Assembly: GCA_002478885.1 (NCBI GenBank)
Contig: DLKC01000080.1
Coordinates: forward strand, 1 to 41,953
Direction: 5' to 3'
Length of the DNA: 41,953 nt
Source: Chitinophagaceae bacterium UBA7600
GTDB lineage: Bacteria > Bacteroidota > Bacteroidia > Chitinophagales > Chitinophagaceae
Shown: piece after piece, positions 8,197 through 16,298 of the stretch
Numbering within the stretch: the first letter of the stretch is position 1
Layout: every line of letters begins with the position of its first letter
Made by a program: the position numbers and the translations under genes
Notes under the pieces: generated by a model
What the model was told of the DNA's origin: nothing
The model's input: the letters and a program-made list of their open reading frames with translations, nothing else
The model's database searches: none

Positions 8197-8835
8197 TTAG
8201 GTATGCAATGCATCAAAATATTTATAAAACAATTTGGTGCGTTCTTCCAGGCCGATATAACCACCATTTACTATTTTGGTAACCATTTTAACAACGGCAT
8301 CAGTGGCACCCTGATCTGCGACGGCGTTTAATTTTTTGTCGATAACATACTCCCATAGCGCAGCATCCAATGCGTAATGATCATTCGATCTAAGCAGGTC
8401 GGAAGTTTCGCCTACACTTTTTCCTATATAATTTGCATAGCCTTTGTAAGCATCTTTGCCGGTAAGTTGTAGAAAGCCTCCGCCCCTAAAACGGAAACCG
8501 TCTCCAGGTTCAGTATTACCTAACTGGGGCCTGTTATCGTAAACTGCGCCAGCTAATTTTTCTTCATTCTTAATATAGTCATTCGCATTTCTTTTACCCC
8601 CTGAGCCATCAAGGTTAAAACGGCTGGGCCACACGTTGACTATTCTTTGGGGAGTGCTGTAGCGCAGGCTTTCCGTTTTAATAGTGAAGTTACCCGATTC
8701 ATGCGCGATCTGGCCGAGAAAATGTGACGCCCTTAAAGGCGTATTGATATCGTATTTTGCAAACGCGTCCGGCAACAAAGCCAGAATGTTCTCCGGAAGA
8801 TGTGGAACGACTGTTTTAAGTTTATTAAGGTCCAT
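8197..8835 (-). CDS. GH19-type lysozyme/chitinase-like hydrolase
   Basis: This 212-residue enzyme has the lysozyme-like fold of glycoside hydrolase family 19. The general-acid Glu46 lies in GQIAHESGNF, and the family core GFRFRGGGFLQLTGKDAY follows. Family members cleave beta-1,4 bonds in chitin or peptidoglycan. The core carries GGG where many relatives have GRG, so activity should not be assumed. There is no signal peptide or cell-wall-binding domain. This resembles phage endolysins, or enzymes delivered by a holin or secretion apparatus, but no phage gene is adjacent. The ATG at 8835 gives a normal N-terminus with a typical first helix. It appears to be a single-gene unit on the minus strand. 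Confidence 0.88.
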   Translation of the reverse strand: MDLNKLKTVVPHLPENILALLPDAFAKYDINTPLRASHFLGQIAHESGNFTIKTESLRYSTPQRIVNVWPSRFNLDGSGGKRNANDYIKNEEKLAGAVYDNRPQLGNTEPGDGFRFRGGGFLQLTGKDAYKGYANYIGKSVGETSDLLRSNDHYALDAALWEYVIDKKLNAVADQGATDAVVKMVTKIVNGGYIGLEERTKLFYKYFDALHT

Positions 8836-8990
8836 ATGATGAGATTTAATTTACCTACTCTTTTAATCCCGCTTTTCGGCATGCGCGGTTGCTATACAAA
8901 AGCTCCGGGGCTTTAATAGTTGATGGCATAAATTCGTGCAGTAATATTGGAGAAATCGATTCACCAGAAACACGATACTAAGTTTTTCAT

Positions 8991-9617
8991 TTATTGCTTT
9001 AAACCCATGTGTTTCAATTCGGTCCTGATATCGGCTGCAGTCTTAAATCTGGCTTTCTTATGAGTCCCATCGCTCCATTCACACTCGCATCCGCCGGATA
9101 GTTTTTCGCTTATTTTTTTAAGGTGTGTAAGCCGGGATTCCGCGTCCTTAAATAAGTTATCGTATACGTATGTTCCATAAAGTGTACCGTTAACATCGCG
9201 GTGCCGCTGTTGCCAGGATACAATAAGCACCAATTCTGTTGCGGGATCTTTATCTGTGTTTGCAAAAAAAGCACTTTCTATTACCGGCTTGCTTCCTTCA
9301 CCGTCTATGCTATCGATATGAATTATTCTGTATTGGTTGAGCGCTGTTTGTAAAAACATTGTTGCTATGATCCTGAATTGCTCTTCCTGCGACGGATCAT
9401 CCTGTTGAGAAAGCTTGTAAGACTGTTCAAAGAAAGCCATAATCACGAATGAATTATTCCATTTAACACTAAGTACTTTGTGCGTTAACTGTGCATTTTC
9501 AGGCATTGACCTACTTACAAACTGTTCAGCCGTTTCATGTTCACTTTGTGTAACAGTTTGCCCGGAAATTATTGTGGAAATCAGGAGTGATATTGCAGCA
9601 ATGAAAAAAGCTTTCAT
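8991..9617 (-). CDS. secreted hypothetical protein
   Basis: This predicted 208-residue exported protein starts at the ATG at 9617, which puts the signal peptide (MKAFFIAAISLLISTIISG) at the N-terminus. A longer frame to 9638 would place seven residues ahead of it. The mature part contains a stretch FFANTDKDPATELVLIVSW, whose acidic pattern loosely recalls Ca-binding FG-GAP-like turns, and a CxC pair (GGCECEW). I do not recognise a characterised family, although similar secreted proteins occur in Chitinophagaceae. It lies between the GH19 gene and secDF, and its own promoter was not identified. Confidence 0.7.
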   Translation of the reverse strand: MKAFFIAAISLLISTIISGQTVTQSEHETAEQFVSRSMPENAQLTHKVLSVKWNNSFVIMAFFEQSYKLSQQDDPSQEEQFRIIATMFLQTALNQYRIIHIDSIDGEGSKPVIESAFFANTDKDPATELVLIVSWQQRHRDVNGTLYGTYVYDNLFKDAESRLTHLKKISEKLSGGCECEWSDGTHKKARFKTAADIRTELKHMGLKQ

Positions 9618-9789
9618 ACAAGATCGGGCTAGATGCATTTAGTAAATCTAACCAGATTTTATTTACTATAAAAATAATCTGTAGCGGCAATGGCTCTGTA
9701 TACAGCGTGAACTCAGGGATATTACTTGCATAGTGCGCCCCATTAACGTGATCGATAATAGTCATTTGTGTGTGCAATTTCGTACTGTA

Positions 9790-9825
9790 AAATAATAAAA
9801 AAGCCCACGGGAAACGTGGGCTTAA
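9790..9825 (-). terminator. rho-independent terminator of secDF
   Basis: Read on the minus strand, the stem GCCCACG / CGTGGGC (9803-9809 and 9815-9821) with a 5-nt loop is followed by TTTTTTATTATTTT. It lies about 24 bp after the secDF stop codon. Confidence 0.85.
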
Positions 9826-9844
9826 AAATATCAGCGAAGGAATA

Positions 9845-12800
9845 CTATCTTACAACAACCGGTTTTTTCTTTTCTTCTGTGCGACCCAAAGGCTTGTTTT
9901 TAGCAAAATCAACAAGAATTGGTGACGCAATAAAGATAGACGAATAGGTACCGGTAATTACACCCACTAGCATTGCAAACGCAAATCCTTTGGTTACCTC
10001 ACCCCCAAAAATGAAGAGGATTAGAATTGTGAGAAATACTGTGAGGGAAGTCATCACCGTACGGCTTAGCGTTTGGTTGATGGCAGTGTTGATTATAGTA
10101 GTCTTATCAGCTCCTTTCAACAATCTTGAATCCTCTCGAATTCTGTCATACACAATTACTGTATCATTCATCGAGAAACCTATTACCGTAAGAATGGCCG
10201 CGATAAAATACTGGTCAATTTCCAGCGGGAACGGCACAACGCCTTTTGCAAAACTGAATACGGCCAACGTTACCAATACATCATGCAAAAGGGAAACGAT
10301 GGTTCCGAGAGAATATCTCCAATCGCGAAAACGAATAAAGATGTACAAGCAAATCACAATGATCGAAATGATCGTCGCTTTTGTTGCACCACTTTTAAGA
10401 TCTTCTGAAATGGTCGGTAATACAGTTTGAGAGCTTTGTTTATATTTTGTTTCAAAGTCTTTAAAACTCGTTCCTGCCGGAAGATATTTCTGAAGGCCGC
10501 TGAACAGGGCTGCTTCAACAGTTGAATCAACATTCTCCCCAATTTCTGTGATCTTATAAGAAGTAGTGATATTAAGCTGGTCGCTTGTGTTCACCGTCTT
10601 AATGATCGGAAATTCATTGAATACAGTCTTGAGGTCTTCGCGCACATTTTCTATGTTAGGGGCCTTGTCAAATTTAACTGTGTAGCTGCGGCCACCTTTA
10701 AATTCTACACCTTCATCAAAACCATGTACAAAAGAACCGATACCCAACAGCAATACCACTACGGAAATACCATAAGCGACTTTCCTATATTCAATAAACT
10801 TGAAGTTTGCATGTTTGAATATTTTTTTGGAAATACCGGTAAAATATTCAAAGTGTCTTTGCTTATTGGTAAATAAGTCTGTTATCAATCTTGATACAAG
10901 GATACCGCAGAATAACGACAATGCGATACCGAGCATCTGTGTAGTCGCAAAGCCTAAAACAGGGCCAAGGCCAAAAATGAACAGGATGGCTGCCGTTAAG
11001 AACGTTGTAACGTGTGCATCTAAAACCGGTGCATAAGAACGCTTGTAACCATCAGAAACAGCTGTTAAATAACCTTTGCCTTTTGTAAGCTCCTCTTTTA
11101 TCCTTTCAAAAATGATAACGTTAGTGTCAACCGCCATACCAATAGTAAGTACTAGACCCGCAATACCCGGGGCAGTAAGTGTGAAGCCCAGTGCGGCAAG
11201 AATACCAATCGTGAAAAGCAGGTTCAATATCAAAGCAATATTTGCAACCCATCCGGCTGTATTATAATATATCAGCATGAGGGCAAAAATCACTATAAAT
11301 GAAATAAGGAACGATAAAGCGCCACCTGATACAGCTGCCTGTCCGAGTGTTGGACCTACAACCTGTTCCGCAACGATCTTAGCGGGTGCTGGCAGTTTGC
11401 CGGATTGAAGAATATCTGAAAGATCCTGCGCTTCCTGAACGCTGAAATTGCCAGAGATCTGTGAGTTTCCGCTTGGTATTGCGTTTAACACATTTGGCGC
11501 GCTGTAAACAAAATTATCGAGCACAATCGCAATTGGTTTACCAACATTTTCGCCTGTCATCTTTGCCCAGATACGTGTACCTGTGGCATCCATATTCATA
11601 CTAATTGCAGGCTTTCCTTTTTCATCGTAATCCTGCCTTGCTGTTGTTACATGCTCACCTTCTAATTTGGCAATCCCGTTGTCAAGTGTTTTGATAGCAT
11701 ATAGTGAAAGCCGGTCTTTTAATATGGCACCTGTATTGTCTTCAGCCACGCCATACATGAACTTAAGATTCGAGGGGAATTTGTTGTTTACAAAATCAAG
11801 CCTCAAATACTGGCCTAACAAACCGGTATCTCTTGTCATTACTACGCCTATATAACCGGGGAAATGAACGCTTCCGTTTTGTTCTCTCTGGCCTTGTGCA
11901 ATACCGGCAAATAAAGTAAAGATTGGGTTCTCGGCTTTACGCAATGCAGCAGAATCCACAGTTTTTGAACCGGTTGGTTTGGTGCTGGCAGACGTGCCTG
12001 AATCGCCGGATAAAGTGAATGTTTTTGTTGTATCAACTACCGCCTGGGCAACAGCCTTTGTTGCGGTATCTTTTACTGCAGACGTGTCTGCAGTAGTTTT
12101 TACTCCTTTCAGGTAATCGGCAACGGCTTTGTCACTGCTTTGCAAAGCCTCGGCAATATCGTTTACATTATATACTTCAAAGAATTGAAGGTTAGCAGTA
12201 GACTGGAGGTAACGACGAACCCTTTCCGGGTCATTAATGCCGGCCAGTTCTATATTGATCGTACCTTTTTTCTGGTTGGGATTTATGGTAGGAGAAGCAA
12301 CACCAAAACGGTCAATTCTCTTTGTAAGAATTCTAACAGTATTGTCAAAAGCGGCATCCGCCTGTGTGCGCAAATAGTTGATTACAGCATCATCAGAGGC
12401 ATCAAATTTAATTTTGCCATCGCTTCTGGTAACAAAAAGCGGGGCAAGTTTTGCGCCATTCGACACTTTGTTATACTCTTCCTGGAACAGGCTTATAAGG
12501 TCGGCACCGCCAGTAGCTTTTCTGGTTACAGCACTGCTTAATGCCTTATTAAATGCAGCATCCTTTGAGTAGTTGGCTAGTGAGCGAATCAGTCCGTCGA
12601 GACCTACTTCCATGGTTACACTCATACCACCCTGCAAGTCAAGGCCAAGCATCAATTCTTTATCTTTTGCATTTTGGTAGCTGGTTAAACCAAATGGACC
12701 GATATTGGTTTCTTTGGTGCTGTCGAGCAAACGCTGTTTTCTCAGCTTCTTAAAATTTGCGAGAGAATCTTCGTAAGAAGCACGCAGTTCCTTGTTGTCA

Positions 12801-12964
12801 GGATATTTCTGCTGTGCGGCGGGATAATTGGCTTTCACCCATAAATCTGCTTTTTCATCCATGCTGCTTTCATGGCTGCGAACAATCCATGTAAACGATA
12901 ATTGATAGAGACAAATTAGAATGAGCGCTATGGCAAAAAAACGCACCAAACCTTTCAGTTGCAT
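9845..12964 (-). CDS. secDF: protein translocase subunit SecDF (fused SecD-SecF)
   Basis: This 1039-residue inner-membrane protein uses the proton gradient to help pull preproteins through SecYEG. The SecD half shows the first membrane segment (about 5-27), the conserved GLDLQGG at 107-113 and a long periplasmic P1 region, followed by TM segments with GLVLTIGMAVDTNVIIFERI. The SecF half begins after the junction near residue 700 (ISKKIFKHANFKFIEYRKVA) and carries GVEFKGG at about 752-758, then VIGFSMNDTVIVYDRIRED. Fusion of both subunits is the norm in Bacteroidota. The P1 region contains a low-complexity K/T/A/D/S insert (about 290-340). An exact TTTG-18-TATCTTTG promoter precedes it and a strong terminator follows, so it is monocistronic. 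Confidence 0.97.
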   Translation of the reverse strand: MQLKGLVRFFAIALILICLYQLSFTWIVRSHESSMDEKADLWVKANYPAAQQKYPDNKELRASYEDSLANFKKLRKQRLLDSTKETNIGPFGLTSYQNAKDKELMLGLDLQGGMSVTMEVGLDGLIRSLANYSKDAAFNKALSSAVTRKATGGADLISLFQEEYNKVSNGAKLAPLFVTRSDGKIKFDASDDAVINYLRTQADAAFDNTVRILTKRIDRFGVASPTINPNQKKGTINIELAGINDPERVRRYLQSTANLQFFEVYNVNDIAEALQSSDKAVADYLKGVKTTADTSAVKDTATKAVAQAVVDTTKTFTLSGDSGTSASTKPTGSKTVDSAALRKAENPIFTLFAGIAQGQREQNGSVHFPGYIGVVMTRDTGLLGQYLRLDFVNNKFPSNLKFMYGVAEDNTGAILKDRLSLYAIKTLDNGIAKLEGEHVTTARQDYDEKGKPAISMNMDATGTRIWAKMTGENVGKPIAIVLDNFVYSAPNVLNAIPSGNSQISGNFSVQEAQDLSDILQSGKLPAPAKIVAEQVVGPTLGQAAVSGGALSFLISFIVIFALMLIYYNTAGWVANIALILNLLFTIGILAALGFTLTAPGIAGLVLTIGMAVDTNVIIFERIKEELTKGKGYLTAVSDGYKRSYAPVLDAHVTTFLTAAILFIFGLGPVLGFATTQMLGIALSLFCGILVSRLITDLFTNKQRHFEYFTGISKKIFKHANFKFIEYRKVAYGISVVVLLLGIGSFVHGFDEGVEFKGGRSYTVKFDKAPNIENVREDLKTVFNEFPIIKTVNTSDQLNITTSYKITEIGENVDSTVEAALFSGLQKYLPAGTSFKDFETKYKQSSQTVLPTISEDLKSGATKATIISIIVICLYIFIRFRDWRYSLGTIVSLLHDVLVTLAVFSFAKGVVPFPLEIDQYFIAAILTVIGFSMNDTVIVYDRIREDSRLLKGADKTTIINTAINQTLSRTVMTSLTVFLTILILFIFGGEVTKGFAFAMLVGVITGTYSSIFIASPILVDFAKNKPLGRTEEKKKPVVVR

Positions 12965-12998
12965 ATACTATGTGGGTTTACAAATTTTTTGTGAGCGG

Positions 12999-13028
12999 CA
13001 AAGATAGGGGTTTGGGATTTAAATCAAA
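12999..13028 (-). promoter_or_regulatory. secDF promoter (TTTG-18-TATCTTTG)
   Basis: On the minus strand TTTG (13028-13025) and TATCTTTG (13006-12999) are separated by 18 nt, an exact match to the Bacteroidota housekeeping promoter. The leader to the ATG at 12964 would be about 28 nt. Confidence 0.75.
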
Positions 13029-13150
13029 CCGGAAAAATATAGCCTGAAAAACGCCTTAAATAAACGCGGTAAAATGGAGCATATGCAGGCTGGGCAACAC
13101 TTTCGAAGAACAGGTGGTTGTGCAAAATAAGGAAGAGAACATTCCGGTTA

Positions 13151-13303
13151 CCGGCTTTTGAACCACTGTTTGGCTGTGGTTGCGTCGCACTCTTGTGCTC
13201 CTGTAACTACATGCAGCAGTTGAGTGCCACGCAGCGATAAAAAGTACAAGAGTGCGACGCAAGGAACGTTGAATGCAGTGCTATAGCAGGGTACAAAAAA
13301 TGT
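13151..13303. repeat. interspersed inverted-repeat element, copy 3
   Basis: Core arms are TTGCGTCGCACTCTTGTGC (13180-13198) and GTACAAGAGTGCGACGCAA (13244-13262), complementary over 19 bp with one mismatch. The left outer part is CCGGCTTTTGAACC and the right outer part ends in AGGGTACAAAAAA. A second, degenerate right arm (TTGAGTGCCACGCAGC, about 13220-13235) lies inside the loop. It sits between the convergent-facing end of tdk and the secDF promoter region. No gene is seen in 12965-13317. Confidence 0.85.
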
Positions 13304-13317
13304 ATTCTTTTAAGCAG

Positions 13318-13887
13318 CTATTGTTCCTTATAATAACACCTACGGCAGCGGGGTTCGTATTTGTCTTTTTCGCCAAGCAATACCTGTTGTTCGTCGTTGG
13401 TTGTACGGTAAGACATGCTTGCAATGTTGCCGCATTGCGCACAAATGGCGTGCAGTTTTGTTATAAAATCTCCGATCGCAAGAAGTTGTGGCACAGGGCC
13501 GAAGGGCTTGCCGAGAAAATCCATATCGAGGCCGGCAACAATTACCCGAATGCCTCGCAGTGCAAGCGTTTCACAAACATCAACAATATCATTTTCGAAG
13601 AACTGAGCCTCGTCGATGCCAATAACATCTACGTCTTTTGCAAGCTCGAGTATGCCGGCTGCATGCGTTACCGAGGTTGATTGGATGCTGTTCGCATCGT
13701 GGCTTATAACCCTGTCGTGATCATACCTTTTGTCAACAGCAGGCTTAAATATCTCGGTTTTAAGATGAGCAATTTTTGCACGTTTGAGCCGCCTTATAAG
13801 TTCCTCGGTCTTTCCGCTGAACATAGATCCGCATATAATTTCTATCCAGCCTTTTCGTTCTGTATTTATGTTTGGCTCGATGAACAT
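13318..13887 (-). CDS. tdk: thymidine kinase (type II)
   Basis: This enzyme phosphorylates thymidine to dTMP with ATP in the salvage pathway (cytoplasm). From the ATG at 13887 it has 189 residues and the N-terminus [17 protein letters not shown], typical of Bacteroidota homologues; a 21-residue upstream extension of the frame is probably not translated. The P-loop GSMFSGKT is at residues 20-27, the Walker-B-like IDEAQFF carries the catalytic Glu, and two CxxC pairs (CAQCG and CRRC) form the zinc site. A TAACTTTG -7 box lies upstream at 13961-13968 on the minus strand. Its divergent neighbour at 14008 starts about 120 bp away. Assignment is secure. Confidence 0.96.
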   Translation of the reverse strand: MFIEPNINTERKGWIEIICGSMFSGKTEELIRRLKRAKIAHLKTEIFKPAVDKRYDHDRVISHDANSIQSTSVTHAAGILELAKDVDVIGIDEAQFFENDIVDVCETLALRGIRVIVAGLDMDFLGKPFGPVPQLLAIGDFITKLHAICAQCGNIASMSYRTTNDEQQVLLGEKDKYEPRCRRCYYKEQ

Positions 13888-13960
13888 TTTATAAATGTTA
13901 GATTTTCTTAATAAAAAGCTTAGTAAATTTATTGCGGCAATATTAGCCATTATTGGTTTG

Positions 13961-13968
13961 CAAAGTTA
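13961..13968 (-). promoter_or_regulatory. candidate -7 box for tdk
   Basis: TAACTTTG on the minus strand matches TAnnTTTG and would give a leader of about 70 nt to the ATG at 13887. No TTG is seen at the expected -33 position. Because this start lies upstream of 13950, it does not by itself exclude the longer frame. Confidence 0.35.
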
Positions 13969-14007
13969 GGTTTTGCGTCGCCGGTAATATTTAAAATCAC
14001 ATGGTCC

Positions 14008-14733
14008 ATGGAAAGAACTGGTTCACTGATTAAGAGATTGCAGGAACTGTATGAGTCGAAGGCGTCGGCAACGAGCCTTCTTGCAACCGCACAGTTGCTC
14101 ATCAGGGAATTGAAACAACATAGCGATGCCGAAACGCCCTCATCAAAGATTGTATCGGTAATACTTCCGGAAATAAATTTTTTGACCGCACCCGAAACAG
14201 AGGCTCCGCACGTAACAATAGTTGAAAAAACTCCGGTTGTTATCGAAGAGCCCATTGTTTCCATAGCGCCGGCTGATCAGGAAGAGATTCCGGTTCTCGC
14301 AGAGAGTTTGGAAAAAAAGGTTGCACCTCTTATTCCTGCATTTTTAACCGTGCCCCGGTTCGATGAAATACCCACCATTGCCTACCAGCAAAAAGAGGTT
14401 TTTGAATTGAACGACGCGGTCGGTTTCAAGGAAGAAAGTCTCAATGATCGGTTGAAGATGGATAAGAAAGAATTGGGAAGCATACTTAAGGAAAGCCCGG
14501 TAAAGGATCTGAGAAAGGCGATCGGCATTAACGATCGTTTTGTTTTTATCAATGAGCTGTTTCGCGGTGATGAAGACATGTACGAGCGCAGCATAAAAAC
14601 CATCAATGCGTTTAATATTCTTCCCGAGGCTGAATACTGGATACAAAGAGAATTAAAAACCAAGGTAGGTTGGAACGAAGATTCAGAAGCCGTGCAGCAT
14701 TTTGATCAATTGGTAAGAAGAAGGTTTGCCTGA
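14008..14733 (+). CDS. conserved hypothetical protein
   Basis: This 241-residue cytoplasmic protein has no signal or membrane segment. Residues 1-40 are a predicted helix (RTGSLIKRLQELYESKASAT). A Pro/Glu/Val-rich linker runs through about residue 125. The conserved part is the C-terminal 100 residues, with DLRKAIGINDRFVFINELF and YERSIKTINAFNILPEAEYW. I have seen this C-terminal pattern in many Bacteroidota proteins without an assigned function. The 3' end overlaps the convergent Kdo transferase gene by 28 bp. It is divergent from tdk. Any role is unknown; the layout (variable linker plus conserved helical tail) would fit a scaffold or adaptor. Confidence 0.8.
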   Translation: MERTGSLIKRLQELYESKASATSLLATAQLLIRELKQHSDAETPSSKIVSVILPEINFLTAPETEAPHVTIVEKTPVVIEEPIVSIAPADQEEIPVLAESLEKKVAPLIPAFLTVPRFDEIPTIAYQQKEVFELNDAVGFKEESLNDRLKMDKKELGSILKESPVKDLRKAIGINDRFVFINELFRGDEDMYERSIKTINAFNILPEAEYWIQRELKTKVGWNEDSEAVQHFDQLVRRRFA

Positions 14734-15962
14734 ATATAGGTTAGCACGCAGGCGGTAGCGCCTGTTTTTTCTCTAATGAAAGTCGCTGCATTTTTTGCAG
14801 TTTCAAGATAATATGCTTCATCTTCCAGCAGGTCGGAAATTACCGTTTCAAGTTCCAGCGCATCTTCTATAGAAAACGCCCCCTCGTACTGAATAAGCCC
14901 TGAGGCTTCAATAAATTTATCGTAAACCGGTCCAAAAATTACCGGCTTTTGATATACGGCTGCTTCCAGCACATTGTGCACGCCGTCACCTCCAAAACCG
15001 CCGCCGACATAACAAATGGTTCCATATCGGTACAGGAATTTGAGCATTCCAATATTGTCGATGAGCAACACATTTTTACCATTACTATCGAATTGCCCAG
15101 CCTTGTACTGGGAATAACGGATAGCGTTTTTATAAAGCGATTCACATTCTTTCAATCTTTCCTCTCCAATATCGTGAGGTGCGATTATGAAACGTTTATC
15201 CGGGTTCGTGTTCACAAAATGATTCAGCTCTTCATCATCTTCGAGCCACGTGCTGCCGGCTACTATGGTTGTTTTGTTGTCGCAAAACCCGTCGATCAAA
15301 TCAATCGGCTGAGCGTTCGAAGCTAACTCCAACACACGGTCAAAACGTGTGTCGCCGCTTACCGACACGTTTTGGATATTGATTGTTCGAAGCAATTTCA
15401 TTGCTTCATCATATTGCACAAATAAATGGGTAAAACAACCCAGCATTTTGCGATGAAAATTTCCATACCATTTAAAAAAAGGTTGGCTGCTTCTGAATAT
15501 TCCAGATACAAGCAATAAAGGAATACCACGTTTTTTTGCTTCAGCGAGGTAGTAATGCCAAAACTCATATTTTATAAATAATACGAGGCCGGGTTGTATA
15601 AGTTCAAAAAATGCCGAGGCATTGCTTTTGCTGTCAATAGGCAAATAAAAAACATGATCGGCTACCTGGTTGTTTTTCTCATGTTCATAGCCTGACGGAG
15701 AAAAAAAAGTAACCACGATACAATATTCCGGGTACTGTTTTTTTATTTGTTCAATAACGGTAAGCCCTTGTTCAAACTCTCCGAGAGATGAGCAATGCAT
15801 CCAGATTTTTTTGCGGCTGTCATTTAACACGCCTTCAGCAATTGTTCTAAAAATATGCTTTCGACCCACCAGCCAAAGCCTCGCTTTACGGTTAAAAGGA
15901 GCAAGCATGGCGGCTGCGGCCGGGTAAAGTTTTGTAAAGAGTATGTAAAGGAGTTTACTCAT
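14706..15962 (-). CDS. waaA: 3-deoxy-D-manno-octulosonic acid (Kdo) transferase
   Basis: WaaA (KdtA, GT30) adds Kdo from CMP-Kdo to the lipid A precursor at the cytoplasmic face of the inner membrane. At 418 residues it has family-normal length. An N-terminal hydrophobic anchor (residues 1-20) is followed by the catalytic motif MHCSSLGEFEQG with Glu62. Further motifs are YEFWHYYLAEAKKRGIPLLL and the C-terminal nucleotide-binding stretch YVGGGFGGDGVHNVLEAA, followed by KPVIFGP. Its 3' end overlaps the convergent hypothetical gene by 28 bp. No other LPS gene is adjacent on this strand, although sugar-nucleotide genes begin 340 bp upstream on the other strand. Confidence 0.96.
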   Translation of the reverse strand: MSKLLYILFTKLYPAAAAMLAPFNRKARLWLVGRKHIFRTIAEGVLNDSRKKIWMHCSSLGEFEQGLTVIEQIKKQYPEYCIVVTFFSPSGYEHEKNNQVADHVFYLPIDSKSNASAFFELIQPGLVLFIKYEFWHYYLAEAKKRGIPLLLVSGIFRSSQPFFKWYGNFHRKMLGCFTHLFVQYDEAMKLLRTINIQNVSVSGDTRFDRVLELASNAQPIDLIDGFCDNKTTIVAGSTWLEDDEELNHFVNTNPDKRFIIAPHDIGEERLKECESLYKNAIRYSQYKAGQFDSNGKNVLLIDNIGMLKFLYRYGTICYVGGGFGGDGVHNVLEAAVYQKPVIFGPVYDKFIEASGLIQYEGAFSIEDALELETVISDLLEDEAYYLETAKNAATFIREKTGATACVLTYIQANLLLTN

Positions 15963-16003
15963 GCTTACACAAAGAAAATGAATCTACAATATACGCATGA
16001 CCA

Positions 16004-16226
16004 TTTTTTTGTGCCCCGGCTTTAGAACAGGAATGAAGCATCGTTGCGTCGCACGCTTGTACAGCCGGAATTACATCAACTGTTTTTATAGTTGCAAATG
16101 ATCCGTTTCCTAAGCGAATGATCATTGTCAGGTTTTGTTGAAACGTGCGGCTGTTGCTGTATTTGTTGCGGTTCAAGAGTGCGACGCAACAACAGCCACA
16201 TCCTACTACTACAGTTTGGTACAACG
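16004..16226. repeat. interspersed inverted-repeat element, copy 4
   Basis: The left outer end TTTTTTGTGCCCCGGCTTTAG starts at about 16004. The core arms are TTGCGTCGCACGCTTGTAC (16044-16062) and GTTCAAGAGTGCGACGCAA (16171-16189). The right outer end is GTTTGGTACAAC. The loop of about 108 bp is the longest among well-preserved copies. It fills the divergent gap between waaA and the aminotransferase gene; nothing else is seen there except the promoter at 16271. Confidence 0.88.
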
Positions 16227-16270
16227 CTGTATTCTATATTTCGCACCTTTATTGGTAACCCATTTTACAT

Positions 16271-16278
16271 TAGTTTTG
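16271..16278 (+). promoter_or_regulatory. -7 box of the nucleotide-sugar gene promoter
   Basis: TAGTTTTG matches TAnnTTTG and lies 20 bp before the ATG at 16299. A TTTATTGG stretch at 16248-16255 is a weak -33 candidate. It is expected to drive the aminotransferase and UDP-xylose synthase genes. Confidence 0.5.
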
Positions 16279-16298
16279 CCCGACCAAAAATTTGAAAT

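Noticed and set aside
8871..8950. A possible further copy of the interspersed repeat upstream of the GH19 gene (AAAGCTCCGGGGCTTTAATAG)
   Set aside because: Only a loose likeness to an outer end; no TTGCGTCGCAC core is present, so it was not counted.
13056..13262. A 68-residue minus-strand frame between tdk and secDF
   Set aside because: It overlaps repeat copy 3 and has no recognisable motif or promoter; the apparent coding is translated repeat.
13180..13262. Repeat copies considered as a CRISPR array
   Set aside because: Units are inverted rather than direct, are kilobases apart, and no cas gene is present.
13973..13981. TTGCGTCGC between tdk and the gene at 14008
   Set aside because: Nine bases of the core only, with no outer end and no partner arm; probably chance or a tiny remnant.
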